Of a stretch of 64,000 nucleotides of DNA, positions 42,822-52,144 are shown in pieces. Source of the DNA: CAZOZZ01 sp965247425 (lineage in GTDB: Bacteria; Acidobacteriota; Terriglobia; 20CM-2-55-15); assembly GCA_965247425.1 (NCBI GenBank), contig OZ252023.1, positions 5,332,001-5,396,000 on the forward strand. The letters run 5' to 3'. The position numbers and the translations under genes were made by a program. Every line of letters begins with the position of its first letter. Within the stretch, counting starts at the first letter, position 1. Below the pieces are notes generated by a model. It was not told the origin of the DNA and made no database searches. It saw nothing but the letters and a program-made list of their open reading frames with translations.

Positions 42822-43124
42822 ATGCATCTGACGCCGCGCGAAATTGAAAAATTGATGGTGTTCACCGCTGGTGAAGTCGCACGAAAGCGTCGTGCGCGTG
42901 GCCTCGAACTCAACTATCCCGAAGCGGTCGCGCTGATCACCTCCGAGGTTCTCGAAGAGATTCGAAACGGCCGGACCGTCGCCGAATTGATGGAACTCGG
43001 CACAAAAATTTTGTCTGCGGATGAGGTCATGGAAGGCGTGGCCGACATGATCAACGAGATTCAGGTCGAGGGGACTTTCCCTGATGGGACCAAGCTGGTG
43101 ACCATACACAAGCCTGTGAAGTAG
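42822..43124 (+). CDS. ureA: Urease gamma subunit
   Basis: This is the small structural subunit of nickel urease, 100 residues. MHLTPREIEKLMVFTAGEVA, LNYPEAVALIT and EGTFPDGTKLVTIHKPV match the family along the full length. It is the first gene of ureABC-EFG-D, with ureB 9 nt downstream. Separate gamma and beta genes are the usual bacterial form. Confidence 0.96.
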   Translation: MHLTPREIEKLMVFTAGEVARKRRARGLELNYPEAVALITSEVLEEIRNGRTVAELMELGTKILSADEVMEGVADMINEIQVEGTFPDGTKLVTIHKPVK

Positions 43125-43133
43125 GAGTCTGAA

Positions 43134-43499
43134 TTGATCCCCGGTGAGTACGTTCTGAGAGATGCGGCCATCGAAGCGAACGTGGGCCGCGATACCGTTC
43201 GCATTGAAGTGTCCAACCTCGGAGACCGTCCCGTTCAAGTGGGTTCCCATTGTCACTTCTTCGAAGCCAACCGCTGGCTGCGGTTCGACCGCGAGCAGGC
43301 ATACGGGCGTCGGTTATGCATACCGGCGGGTACGGCCGTCCGTTTCGAGCCCGGCGACACCCGCGAAGTCGAGTTGGTCGATCTGGGAGGTTCCCGAATC
43401 GCTCACGGGATCAACGGTCTCGTTGACGGGCCTCTCGATGATCCGGAGGTTCGAGCGCGAGCCCTGGCTTCGGTCCGGGAGTTTGAGATGAAGCCATGA
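43134..43499 (+). CDS. ureB: Urease beta subunit
   Basis: The second structural subunit, 121 residues: MIPGEYVLRDAAIEANVGRD, VQVGSHCHFFEANRWLRFDR and GTAVRFEPGDTREVELVDLG are family hallmarks. The initiation codon is TTG at 43134. The stop overlaps the ureC ATG (ATGA at 43496-43499), indicating coupled translation so that subunits are made in step. Confidence 0.95.
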   Translation: MIPGEYVLRDAAIEANVGRDTVRIEVSNLGDRPVQVGSHCHFFEANRWLRFDREQAYGRRLCIPAGTAVRFEPGDTREVELVDLGGSRIAHGINGLVDGPLDDPEVRARALASVREFEMKP

Positions 43500-45199
43500 A
43501 GATCGACCGACGTACCTACGCCGATCATTTCGGTCCGACGGTGGGCGATCGCATCCGGCTCGGGGATACGGAGTTATTCATCGAGATCGAGGTCGATCAC
43601 GCCGTTTACGGAGACGAATCCAAATTTGGCGGGGGCAAGGTGGTTCGAGACGGGATGGGTCAGTCCGCATCGGCCAGCCGTAGCTCCGGGTCTCCCGACA
43701 CGGTCATCACGAACGCCATCGTTCTTGATTACACAGGAATCGTAAAGGCGGATGTCGCCATGCGTGACGGGAAGATATCCGGGATCGGCAAAGCGGGCAA
43801 CCCCGACATCATGGATGGCGTCACAGCGGGCATGGCGATCGGCGCGGGAACGGAGATCATTGCGGGCGAGGGAATGATTCTGACGGCAGGAGGCATCGAC
43901 GCGCACATCCACTTCATCTCGCCCAACCAGATCCCGGAGGCCTTCTATTCCGGGATGACCACACTTATCGGCGGCGGTACGGGACCGGCGACCGGAACGA
44001 ATGCGACGACATGCACGCCCGGCTCCTGGAACATCAAGAAGATGTATGAAGCTATCGAGGAGTTTCCGATCAATTTCGGGTTCCTGGGAAAAGGAAACTC
44101 CTCGTCGTCCGAGGCCCTCGAAGAGCAGCTTCGCGCCGGGGCCCTCGGTCTCAAGCTCCATGAAGATTGGGGCACGACTCCCGCGGCGATCGACACGTGC
44201 CTGGAGGTCGCCGAACGTTTCGATGTTCAGGTGGCCATCCATACCGACACGCTGAACGAAGCGGGCTTCGTTGAAGACACGATTGCGGCGTTCAAAGGTC
44301 GAACGATCCACACCTATCACACCGAAGGCGCCGGTGGTGGTCACGCGCCGGACATCATCCGGCTTTGCGGGGAGGCCAACGTGCTTCCGTCCTCGACGAA
44401 TCCGACGATGCCTTTCACTCGCAACACCATGGACGAACATCTGGATATGTTGATGGTCTGTCATCACCTGTCGGCCTCGATTCCCGAAGATGTCGCCTTT
44501 GCCGACTCCCGAATACGAGCGGAGACGATCGCGGCCGAGGACATTCTTCACGATATGGGCGCGTTTTCGATGATGGCCTCCGACTCCCAGGCGATGGGTC
44601 GGATCGGCGAAGTGATCTGCCGCACGTGGCAGACGGCCGACAAGATGAAGAAGCAGCGTGGCCGCCTTGAGGAGACGGGTGACAACGATAATAGCCGCGC
44701 AAAACGGTACGTGGCCAAGTACACGATCAACCCGGCCATCGCTCACGGGATCTCTCATACGGTGGGTTCGGTCGAGGTCGGGAAGATGGCGGACCTGGTG
44801 TTGTGGCGGCCTGCCTTCTTCGGCGTCAAACCGGAGATGATCATCAAGGGTGGATTCATCGCCGGTTCCGTCATGGGTGACGGCAACGCATCCATCCCGA
44901 CCCCGCAGCCTTTCATTTATCGACCCATGTTTGGTCACCTGGGGCAGGCGCCGGACCGCACGTCGGTCCACTTCGTGTCCCAGGCGGGTGTCCGGAGTGG
45001 GGCGCTCGATGGTTTGCGACGACCTCTTGCTCCGGTCCATGGTTGTCGCAACCTGGGTAAGAAGGACTTGAAGTGGAACGACGCGCTTCCTCGGATCGAG
45101 GTGAACCCCGACACATATGAAGTGCGTGCCGATGGGGAACTGCTCAAGTGCGATCCGGTTGATATTCTTCCCCTGGCGCAGCGCTACTTTCTGTTCTGA
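43496..45199 (+). CDS. ureC: Urease alpha (catalytic) subunit
   Basis: The catalytic subunit hydrolyses urea to ammonia and carbamate at a dinickel centre in the cytoplasm. The 567-residue chain keeps all the metal and catalytic residues that I can place: His137 and His139 (DAHIHF), the carbamylated Lys220 (GLKLHEDWG), His249, His275, the mobile-flap Cys322-His323 (MVCHHLSA) and Asp363 (ASDSQAMGR). It should be active once UreDEFG load nickel. A long antisense open frame across it is a composition shadow. Confidence 0.97.
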   Translation: MKIDRRTYADHFGPTVGDRIRLGDTELFIEIEVDHAVYGDESKFGGGKVVRDGMGQSASASRSSGSPDTVITNAIVLDYTGIVKADVAMRDGKISGIGKAGNPDIMDGVTAGMAIGAGTEIIAGEGMILTAGGIDAHIHFISPNQIPEAFYSGMTTLIGGGTGPATGTNATTCTPGSWNIKKMYEAIEEFPINFGFLGKGNSSSSEALEEQLRAGALGLKLHEDWGTTPAAIDTCLEVAERFDVQVAIHTDTLNEAGFVEDTIAAFKGRTIHTYHTEGAGGGHAPDIIRLCGEANVLPSSTNPTMPFTRNTMDEHLDMLMVCHHLSASIPEDVAFADSRIRAETIAAEDILHDMGAFSMMASDSQAMGRIGEVICRTWQTADKMKKQRGRLEETGDNDNSRAKRYVAKYTINPAIAHGISHTVGSVEVGKMADLVLWRPAFFGVKPEMIIKGGFIAGSVMGDGNASIPTPQPFIYRPMFGHLGQAPDRTSVHFVSQAGVRSGALDGLRRPLAPVHGCRNLGKKDLKWNDALPRIEVNPDTYEVRADGELLKCDPVDILPLAQRYFLF

Positions 45200-45201
45200 T
45201 C

Positions 45202-45654
45202 ATGACAGTCATCGAAACAACCGGAGACCAAGGGGCATTGGAGGAATCGACGGCCGATTACGCACGAGACACCATCACGCTCAATTCCGAAGATCGTGGG
45301 AAGTTGCACGGTCGCAGGCGATCCGATGGCGGAGCCGAGTTTGGAATTTCCCTGTCAAGCGGAGGACCGTTGAAGGCGGGTGATTGTTTCGTTCTGGAGT
45401 CGGAAAAGCTCGTTGTCGCTGTCGTCGAAGCCGACGAACCGGTGTACGTGATACGACCGGCCGACACCTGGGAGTGGGCTTACTACGCCTACCAGATCGG
45501 GAACCGCCACCAGAAGGTGATGATCGCCGCCGAAGAATTGGTCTGTCTCGAGGACCCGGCGGTGAAGAGCCTTTTCGACCAGTTGGGTGTGAGCTACTTT
45601 ACCGACACGCGCCCGTTTACGCCTGCCCTGGGAACGGTCGGACACTCACACTGA
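45202..45654 (+). CDS. ureE: Urease accessory protein UreE (nickel chaperone)
   Basis: UreE hands nickel to the UreG-bound activation complex. The 150-residue protein has the peptide-binding-like N-terminal domain (RRSDGGAEFGISLSSGG) and the metal-binding domain (EWAYYAYQIGNRHQKVMIAA with the conserved GNRH His). The C-terminal His-rich tail found in some homologues is reduced to GHSH. It starts 2 nt after the ureC stop. Confidence 0.9.
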   Translation: MTVIETTGDQGALEESTADYARDTITLNSEDRGKLHGRRRSDGGAEFGISLSSGGPLKAGDCFVLESEKLVVAVVEADEPVYVIRPADTWEWAYYAYQIGNRHQKVMIAAEELVCLEDPAVKSLFDQLGVSYFTDTRPFTPALGTVGHSH

Positions 45655-45671
45655 CGGAGCCGCCGAGACGC

Positions 45672-46361
45672 ATGAATCCCTACCAGCTACTACAAAGCCT
45701 CCAGATGACTGACGGTTTTTTCCCAACTGGAGCGTTTTCCTTTTCCGATGGTCTGGAGACGGCGGCTCAGGAAGGTTCTCTAACCCATGGTGCGGCGCTG
45801 GAAGATTGGCTGAAACACTACGTCCAATCGGTGTTTATTCCTTTAGATGGGCGAGCCTTGAGGTGGACGATCGAGAGCCACCGGAGGTCGGACTGGTCCC
45901 GGTTGGAAGAGCTGGACCAGGAACTGACGGCCCTCCGTCCGGCGTCGGAGTCCCGTGCAGGTAGTGTCTCGTTGGGCAACAGGTTACTAAAGAATTGTGT
46001 GCAGCTTTATCCTGGGAGGGGCCTTGAGGACCTCGAGAACCGTGTCGCGGTCGGATCGATGCGCGGCAACGTTGCACTAGTTCATGGGGTCGTGTTCCAG
46101 ACGTTGGGCTTTACGACCGAAGAAGCGTTGATTTGCTTCGTGTACTCCCGATTGTCAGCCACGGCATCGGCGGCTCTGCGGTTGGCCCCACTCGGACAGC
46201 AGGAAGTCCAGGGTGTCCTGGGGAAGGTCCTCGATACCGTGCCCGCCGCCGTCGAAGCAATTCTCGGGGAAGAAGAGCGAGAGCTGATGTCTTTCGTGCC
46301 CCTGATGGACATCTACCAGATGGAACACCGGTATCTCTACAGCCGGATGTTCCGTTCCTGA
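45672..46361 (+). CDS. ureF: Urease accessory protein UreF
   Basis: UreF joins UreD and UreG on apo-urease and controls nickel insertion. The 229-residue all-helical protein shows QMTDGFFPTGAFSFSDGLET at the N-terminus and SATASAALRLAPLGQQEVQ in the C-terminal half, both typical. Start ATG 45672 is fixed by MNPYQLLQSLQM; the open frame runs further upstream within ureE but that part is a shadow. It lies 17 nt after ureE and is followed 17 nt later by ureG. Confidence 0.93.
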   Translation: MNPYQLLQSLQMTDGFFPTGAFSFSDGLETAAQEGSLTHGAALEDWLKHYVQSVFIPLDGRALRWTIESHRRSDWSRLEELDQELTALRPASESRAGSVSLGNRLLKNCVQLYPGRGLEDLENRVAVGSMRGNVALVHGVVFQTLGFTTEEALICFVYSRLSATASAALRLAPLGQQEVQGVLGKVLDTVPAAVEAILGEEERELMSFVPLMDIYQMEHRYLYSRMFRS

Positions 46362-46378
46362 AATGGAGTAAGAACGGC

Positions 46379-47017
46379 ATGCGAAAACCCATCCGGATCG
46401 GAATCGGCGGCCCCGTTGGATCAGGCAAGACCGCGCTGGTGGACCATCTGTGCAAAGCGATGCGGGACCGGTACAGGCTGGGTGTCGTCACGAACGACAT
46501 CTTTACCCGTGAGGACATGGAATTTCTCGTTCGAAGCCAGGCACTCGAGCCCGATCGTGTCCTGGCGGTCGAGACTGGGGGTTGTCCGCATACCGCGATC
46601 CGTGAGGATGCGTCCTTGAACTTCGAGGCCATCGACAAGCTGGTCGCTCGTTTTCCAGATGTGGAGATCATCTTTCTCGAAAGCGGGGGGAACAATTTAG
46701 CCGCTAGCTTTAGCCCCGAGCTGGTTGACTCCTCCATATATGTGATCGACGTGTCCGGTGGCGACAAGATACCCAGGAAGGGGGGACCCGGTATCACCCG
46801 CTCCGAGCTGTTGGTGATCAACAAAATCGACCTCGCACCGTACGTAGGCGCTGACCTGGGGATCATGGACCGTGATTCACGACGGATGCGCGGAGAAAAA
46901 CCCTTCCTGTTCACGAACCTGAAATTGGGCGAAGGGGTGGACGATGTCGTCGCCTGGATCCGAAGGGAACTCCTGTTCGAAGACATCGAAGTGTCGGCGC
47001 CCGTGTCCGATGCCTGA
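46379..47017 (+). CDS. ureG: Urease accessory GTPase UreG
   Basis: UreG is the GTPase that drives nickel delivery to urease. The 212-residue protein has the P-loop GGPVGSGKT (residues 10-18), FTREDMEFLVRSQAL, the metal-binding ETGGCPHTAIREDAS (CPH motif), ESGGNNLAASFSPELVD and the guanine-specificity NKIDLAPYVGADL. Start ATG 46379 is chosen at MRKPIRIGIGG because the upstream open frame overlaps ureF out of phase. Its stop overlaps the ureD start. Confidence 0.96.
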   Translation: MRKPIRIGIGGPVGSGKTALVDHLCKAMRDRYRLGVVTNDIFTREDMEFLVRSQALEPDRVLAVETGGCPHTAIREDASLNFEAIDKLVARFPDVEIIFLESGGNNLAASFSPELVDSSIYVIDVSGGDKIPRKGGPGITRSELLVINKIDLAPYVGADLGIMDRDSRRMRGEKPFLFTNLKLGEGVDDVVAWIRRELLFEDIEVSAPVSDA

Positions 47018-47873
47018 CCGGGCACTTCCAATGCTGACCGCCTTACACGAGGTGGGTCGATCCGGTCGCCTGGAGATGTGCTTCAGACGGAAACGCAATC
47101 GGACGGTGCTGGATCATCTCTATTCGGAAACCCCTTTTAAGGTGACCCGGCTCCACCATTCCGATCGAAGCGACCTGGCTCATCTGATCCTGATGCACAC
47201 GACGGCCGGCGTGTTTGGAGGCGACACGCTCAGTGTCGACATTCGTGTGGAGTCCGGTGCACGGATCATGATCACGTCCCAGTCGGCCACTAAGGTTCAT
47301 CCGGGTGGGGATGGGCCGGCTTCCCAGGACCTGCGGATCCGGGTCGAAGCCGGGGGTGAGCTGCACTACTACGCCGAACCGTTTATTCCGTTTGCGGGAT
47401 GCCGCTTCCATCAGCGAACACGCGTCGAACTGGAGTCTGACTCGCGTTTCTACGCTTGGGATGGATTGATGTCGGGACGCGTCGCCCGCCCCGAGAAGTG
47501 GTGTTTTGATCAACTGCGAATCGAAACAAAAGTCGACATCGATTCGACACCCGCGTACCTGGACCGTTTCCTGATCCATCCGAAATCCGGTGTGCCGATC
47601 CATTCACTCACGATGGACCCGTTCGATTACCTGGGGACGTACCTGATCCACGACTCCCATGTGGATGCCGCTTTGTGCGAGACTGTTCGTAACAACCTGA
47701 CGGTGGGCTCGGACCAGACAAGGCGCGGTACGGACAATCCCTATCCGGGCTTACTGGTTGGCCGTGTCGTTTCCCGGGGAGGCACTCTTTTCAGAGAGAT
47801 GAGAACGCGTTTCATCAAAGCAGTCTTCAAGGAGGTTCTGAGGCAGCCGTTCCCCGGTCTGAGAGGATTCTGA
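47010..47873 (+). CDS. ureD: Urease accessory protein UreD
   Basis: UreD is the scaffold that binds apo-urease and channels nickel from UreG and UreF. The 287-residue protein has HTTAGVFGGDTLSVDIRVES, MITSQSATKVHP, GELHYYAEPFIPFAGCRFHQ and WDGLMSGRVARPEKW, all typical. ATG 47010 overlaps the ureG TGA. It is the last urease gene, and the amidase gene begins 2 nt after its stop. Confidence 0.94.
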   Translation: MPDRALPMLTALHEVGRSGRLEMCFRRKRNRTVLDHLYSETPFKVTRLHHSDRSDLAHLILMHTTAGVFGGDTLSVDIRVESGARIMITSQSATKVHPGGDGPASQDLRIRVEAGGELHYYAEPFIPFAGCRFHQRTRVELESDSRFYAWDGLMSGRVARPEKWCFDQLRIETKVDIDSTPAYLDRFLIHPKSGVPIHSLTMDPFDYLGTYLIHDSHVDAALCETVRNNLTVGSDQTRRGTDNPYPGLLVGRVVSRGGTLFREMRTRFIKAVFKEVLRQPFPGLRGF

Positions 47874-47874
47874 C

Positions 47875-48271
47875 ATGCGTCTTCCTTCGACGAAAGGGGC
47901 CACCGTGCTGGCTGTCCTGTTCATGATGTCCACGTCTCCATCCGGTCGGGCTCAGAACGAGACATTTACGGTCACCGAAGCCACGATTGCCGATATCCAC
48001 GCGGCTATGAAGCGAGGGACCCTGACGGCGGCTCGACTCGTTCGAATCTATCTGGCGCGAATCGAAGCCTACGACCAGACGGGTCCGAGCTTGAATGCCG
48101 TCATCATGGTCAATCCGGACGCCGTTGCGAGAGCCGAAGAGCTGGACGTTCGATTCGAGCAAGCCGGACTAACCGGACCGCTTCACGGCATCCCGATTTT
48201 GCTCAAAGACAACGTGAACACCGCCGACATGCCCACCACCGGTGGCTCGCTGAGTCTGGAAGGGTCGATCC
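47875..48271 (+). pseudogene. Amidase, 5' part (interrupted by mobile element)
   Basis: This encodes the first 132 residues of an amidase-signature-family enzyme: a signal peptide (residues 1-26, ending GRAQ), then VTEATIADIHAAMKRGTLTA and HGIPILLKDNVNTADMPTTG with the catalytic Lys111. Reading stops being amidase-like at 48271, where the IS91-like element begins. The rest of the gene is at 55272-56437. Joining the two parts restores an unbroken frame (GSI-R-SNDAF) and a 520-residue enzyme. As it stands the gene cannot make a full protein. It starts 2 nt behind ureD, so it may have supplied ammonia or urea-related substrates from amides outside the cytoplasm. Confidence 0.9.
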
Positions 48272-48611
48272 AGACGCTTAGCGTTCATCGGGAGTGCCGA
48301 GCGATAAGGCGTGGTGGTGACGAGATCTTCGGGCACTTTCGATAACGACGTTTGAAGGAAGGCGCTGGCGTTTGCGGCGAACGCGGTGGGCTATGGAGAA
48401 AGTACGGGGTTGGGGGTTGAAGTTCTCACGAGTGAGACTCGACCAGCGAGTGTGGCCAGGCGGCGACAATGAATGTATGGCGGCCGATCGTCCGTTTTGG
48501 AGAGTTCACCGAGCAGGTCCAGGCCCGATCGGTACGAACTTTTGACATCAAGGCGCACGTGGGCGTTGGCGTGCACCAGCACGTCTGGAAGGCATGGATT
48601 TGGAATCCCTG

Positions 48612-49793
48612 TTACGACGTGTCTAAAAAGCATTTCGAAGCGAATCTCCATGCGAGTTCGGTCGCAGTGAGCCTCTCGATAACGGTCATCGGGGCATGAC
48701 AGATTGGACACAGCCAGGCGGAGCTGGTTGACGGGCCTTCCTCAGGAGGAGGGACCGGCGCCATTCCCAATAACCGATGACAAAGTTCCATGGATACGGA
48801 TCGTTGGGAGTTCGCCATGAAACCGAAGTGCCGGATGCGGACAAAGCCTTTCGGCAGTACGTGGAGCAGGAATCGGCGGATGAACTCGGCGGCGGAAACC
48901 GTCATCGTCCTTGCTTTGTTACCGCGAGAGTAATCCCGCCAACGGAATGTGACATGGCTGCCGTCGAAGGAAAGCAATCGATGATTGGAGATGGCGACGC
49001 GGTGTGTGTAGCGTCCGAGGTATCGAAGAACCTGTTCGGGGCCGCCGAATGCCGGCTTCGCATAGACGACCCAATCTTGGCGGAATAACGGTCGCAAGAA
49101 AGCCGCAAAGTGCTTCGGTTCGGAAAGGTGCTGGATCTGTCCGGCGAAGGTCAGGCTCTTCTTGCGAAAAGCCTTCTGCAATCCGTCAACGAACTTGCCG
49201 CGGAATAGTTTTCCCAGAACCTTCACAGGTAGGAAGAACGGGTATCGCGGATGAATCCAACGCGCACGGCCCGGTGCGATTCCTCCGGCGGGAATGACGC
49301 AGTGGATGTGAGGATGAAACAGCACGTTCTGACCCCACGTGTGCAGGATGAGGAAGAAGCCGATTCTCGCGCCAAGATGTTTGGGATTTCGAGCGACCTC
49401 CAGAAGAGTCTCGGCCACAGTGCGGAACAGCAGGTTGTAGAGCTCGACCTGGTTCTGTCGGACGAGCGAATGCAATTGGTGCGGCAGGGTGAACACGACA
49501 TGGAAGTATCGTGTTGCCAGAAGCTCTCGTTCTCTGGCCGCGATCCAACGCTGACGCGCCTGAGCCTGGCATTTGGGACAATGGCGATTACGGCATGAGT
49601 TATAGGAGAGGACCCGATCGCCACCACATCGTGAGCAGGCATCGATATGACCGCCGAGAGCCGCTGTGCGGCAATGCTGGATGGCGTGCATCACCTTGAG
49701 CTGCTGGAAATGGATTCGTTTTCGATGGCGGTCGATAAAGTCGTTGCCCGCGGCGCGAAGGATGTCGGCCACCTCCACGGTGGGCCGGGTCAT
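48612..49793 (-). CDS. IS91 family HUH (rolling-circle) transposase
   Basis: The 393-residue protein has an N-terminal zinc-binding region (CSRCGGDRVLSYNSCRNRHC then PKC), the HUH motif in HPHIHCVIPAGG and the tyrosine motif YLGRYTHRVAISN, which together define Y-type IS91/IS801 transposases. It nicks at the end of the element and transposes by a single-strand rolling-circle route. Its start overlaps the upstream recombinase gene by 4 nt. The frame is intact. 48346-48611 is the 3' end of the element, with no gene. Confidence 0.93.
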   Translation of the reverse strand: MTRPTVEVADILRAAGNDFIDRHRKRIHFQQLKVMHAIQHCRTAALGGHIDACSRCGGDRVLSYNSCRNRHCPKCQAQARQRWIAARERELLATRYFHVVFTLPHQLHSLVRQNQVELYNLLFRTVAETLLEVARNPKHLGARIGFFLILHTWGQNVLFHPHIHCVIPAGGIAPGRARWIHPRYPFFLPVKVLGKLFRGKFVDGLQKAFRKKSLTFAGQIQHLSEPKHFAAFLRPLFRQDWVVYAKPAFGGPEQVLRYLGRYTHRVAISNHRLLSFDGSHVTFRWRDYSRGNKARTMTVSAAEFIRRFLLHVLPKGFVRIRHFGFMANSQRSVSMELCHRLLGMAPVPPPEEGPSTSSAWLCPICHAPMTVIERLTATELAWRFASKCFLDTS

Positions 49794-50521
49794 TGTTTCT
49801 GCTTCCTTCTTTTGGACCGCTTCACCGCATCGAGGCTGGAAACCGCCATGGTCTCCACCGGATTGGTGACCGCCTGCAGGTGACGTCGAGACAGGTGCAG
49901 ATAGACGCTGGTGGCTCGCAGGTCCGCGTGACCCATTAACATCTGAATGGTGCGGAGATCGGTGCCATTTTCAAGTAGGTGAGTGGCCCAGCTGTGACGC
50001 AGCGTGTGCGGGGATACGCGTTTCTTGATTCCGGCACGTTTCGCCGCATCGTGTACGGCGGACCACACGCACTTGGGGGTGAGGGGTTTGTCGGCGCGCC
50101 AGTTGTTCACCATGCCCGGAAACAAATAGGTCTTGGGCTTCATCCAACACCAGTATTCTCGTAGCGTCTGCAAGAGCTTTGGTGTCAATGGCACGTCGCG
50201 ATCACGATGACCCTTGCCCTGACGGATGTGGATGATCATGCGCTCGCTATCAACATCCTCGGCCTTCAACCGGATCAACTCGGCTCGGCGCATCCCGGTG
50301 GCGTACAAGGTCATGAGCATCGCGTAATCCAGCAAATTCTTTGCCGAGTCGATCAGTCGTGCGACCTCGTCCTGGCTCAAAACCGTCGGCAATCGTTTCG
50401 GGGTTCTGGGATATGGGAGATCCAGCTTCAGGTATGGACGCCGCAGCGTCTTTACAAAAAAGAACCGCAAGGCGGCAATGTACAAGCCGACAGTCTTGGC
50501 CGTGATTTCGCTACTCTAAAT
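49790..50521 (-). pseudogene. Tyrosine recombinase, C-terminal part (split by IS21)
   Basis: Residues from GLYIAALRFFFVKTL onward form an XerC/XerD-like recombinase with the catalytic set ATGMRRAELIRL (Arg), HTLRHSWATHLLENG (His-x-x-Arg) and the nucleophile Tyr in SVYLHLS. The N-terminal SAM-like arm is missing here and lies at 54976-55184, beyond the IS21 element. Such recombinases accompany IS91-like transposases in many genomes. A shortened product could start at ATG 50485 but would lack the core-binding arm. Confidence 0.88.
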
Positions 50522-50611
50522 TGGCCCACTTTTGATCGTTTGATTTGGCCCACCCCTGACGACTGAACCGGAGAGGCTGTTCCGAACAAAGAGTCGGAAT
50601 GGAGGGACCCG

Positions 50612-52144
50612 GTGTCAAGGAGATCGAAGGTGGAATTATTTGAAGAGATTCGGCGAGAGCACGAGTTTGGTGTGGGAACGATCCAGGGTGTGGCCCGGCG
50701 GCTGGGGGTGCATCGGCGGATGGTGCGTCAAGCGCTGGGAAACGCCGTGCCGCCGGCGAGGAAGAGCCCGGAGCGGAAGAGGCCGAGGCTGGAGCCGGTT
50801 ATGGAATTTATCAACGGGGTGTTGGAGGCGGACAGGCAGGCCCCGCGGAAGCAGCGGCACACCAGTCACCGGATCTACGAACGGATCCGGATGGAATTTC
50901 CGAAACATCCGATTGGGGAATCGACGGTTCGCCGGTATGTCGGGCGGCGGAAGCGGGAGATGGGTTTCATCCGACAGGAGACGTTCGTGCCGCAAAGCTA
51001 CGCCTGGGGTCAGGAAGCACAGATCGACTGGTACGAAGCCGTCGCGGAGTTGGATGGCGAACGGCAGAAGCTCCAGGTTTTCTGTATGCGGAGCATGGGC
51101 AGTGGTGGCGCATTCCATCGAGCTTATCCTCGGGCGACACAACAGGCATTCCTGGAGGCTCATGAGTTGGGTTTCCGCTATTTTGCGGGGGTCTTCGGGG
51201 TGCTGCGTTATGACAACCTGACCAGCGCGGTGAAGAAGATTCTGCGGGGATACCGGCGTGTAGAGACCGAACGGTTCATCGCGTTTCGGTCGCATTGGAA
51301 GTTTCAAGCCGAGTTCTGCACACCCGGCGAGGGCCACGAGAAAGGCGGTGTGGAAGGCGAAGCCGGATACTTCCGGCGCAATCACCTGGTACCGGTGCCG
51401 AAGGCGAAGGACCTGGCGGATCTGAATGCGCAGCTGCTGGCCGGTTGCCGGGCCGATGAACGGCGCAAGATCGGCGATCGGGTCCAGACGGTGGGTGAAG
51501 GGATGCAGATCGAACAGCCCCATCTGCTCGCGTTATCGACCGAAGGGTTCCCTCTGGCCGAGGACAGCTTTCCACGAGTCGATGGTAAGGGATGTGTACG
51601 GGTGCGTAACAACTTCTACTCCGCCCCCGTCAAGACCGGGACTGTGGTGCGGGCGAGCGTTTTTCCGGCCTACGTGGAGGTCTGGCACGATGGCGGATGC
51701 GTGGCGCGGCATGAGCGAGGATATGGAAACGGCCAGCACTTCTTCAATCTGGAACATTATCTGGAGGTGTTGGAGCGGAAGCCGGGCGCGCTGGCCGGGA
51801 GCAAGCCTCTGGAGCAATGGCGGCAACAGGGCCGATGGCCGAAAAGCTATGACGAGTTCTGGCAGACGTTGATCGATCGCAACGGAAAACAGAATGGGAC
51901 CCGCGCAATGGTGGAGTTGCTCCTACTGGGCCGGGAACATGGCTATAGCGAGCTGGATTCCGCATTCCAACAAGCCCTGCGCCTGGGATGCTCCGATGCC
52001 GCCGCGGCGCGCTACCTGATGACCGAGGCCCGATTCGACCGGCCGGCGGCGCCGCGACTGGAAGTGGCCGCACTACGCGCTTATGAGCGGCCCCTGCCGG
52101 AGGTGAATACTTACGATGCACTGCTCACTGCGGAGGTGGTCTAG
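50612..52144 (+). CDS. istA: IS21 transposase IstA
   Basis: The 510-residue protein has an N-terminal HTH region (SKVELFEEIRREHEFGVGTI, GVARRLGVHRRMVRQAL) and an rve-type DDE core (WGQEAQIDWYEAVAELDGER with the first Asp, FRYFAGVFGVLRYDNLTSAV with the second, and the Glu in GGVEGEAGYFRRNH). It ends LLTAEVV with a TAG that is part of the CTAG duplicated by IS1380 insertion, so the gene is intact. Confidence 0.93.
   Translation: MSRRSKVELFEEIRREHEFGVGTIQGVARRLGVHRRMVRQALGNAVPPARKSPERKRPRLEPVMEFINGVLEADRQAPRKQRHTSHRIYERIRMEFPKHPIGESTVRRYVGRRKREMGFIRQETFVPQSYAWGQEAQIDWYEAVAELDGERQKLQVFCMRSMGSGGAFHRAYPRATQQAFLEAHELGFRYFAGVFGVLRYDNLTSAVKKILRGYRRVETERFIAFRSHWKFQAEFCTPGEGHEKGGVEGEAGYFRRNHLVPVPKAKDLADLNAQLLAGCRADERRKIGDRVQTVGEGMQIEQPHLLALSTEGFPLAEDSFPRVDGKGCVRVRNNFYSAPVKTGTVVRASVFPAYVEVWHDGGCVARHERGYGNGQHFFNLEHYLEVLERKPGALAGSKPLEQWRQQGRWPKSYDEFWQTLIDRNGKQNGTRAMVELLLLGREHGYSELDSAFQQALRLGCSDAAAARYLMTEARFDRPAAPRLEVAALRAYERPLPEVNTYDALLTAEVV

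Noticed and set aside
43574..45040. 488-residue open frame antisense to ureC
   Set aside because: Its composition is Arg/His/Asp-rich and it mirrors ureC codons exactly; it is a GC-rich shadow of a certain gene.
50485..50521. Recombinase C-terminal frame as a complete small gene
   Set aside because: The missing core-binding arm is found with its own RBS beyond IS21, showing that this is half of a split gene.
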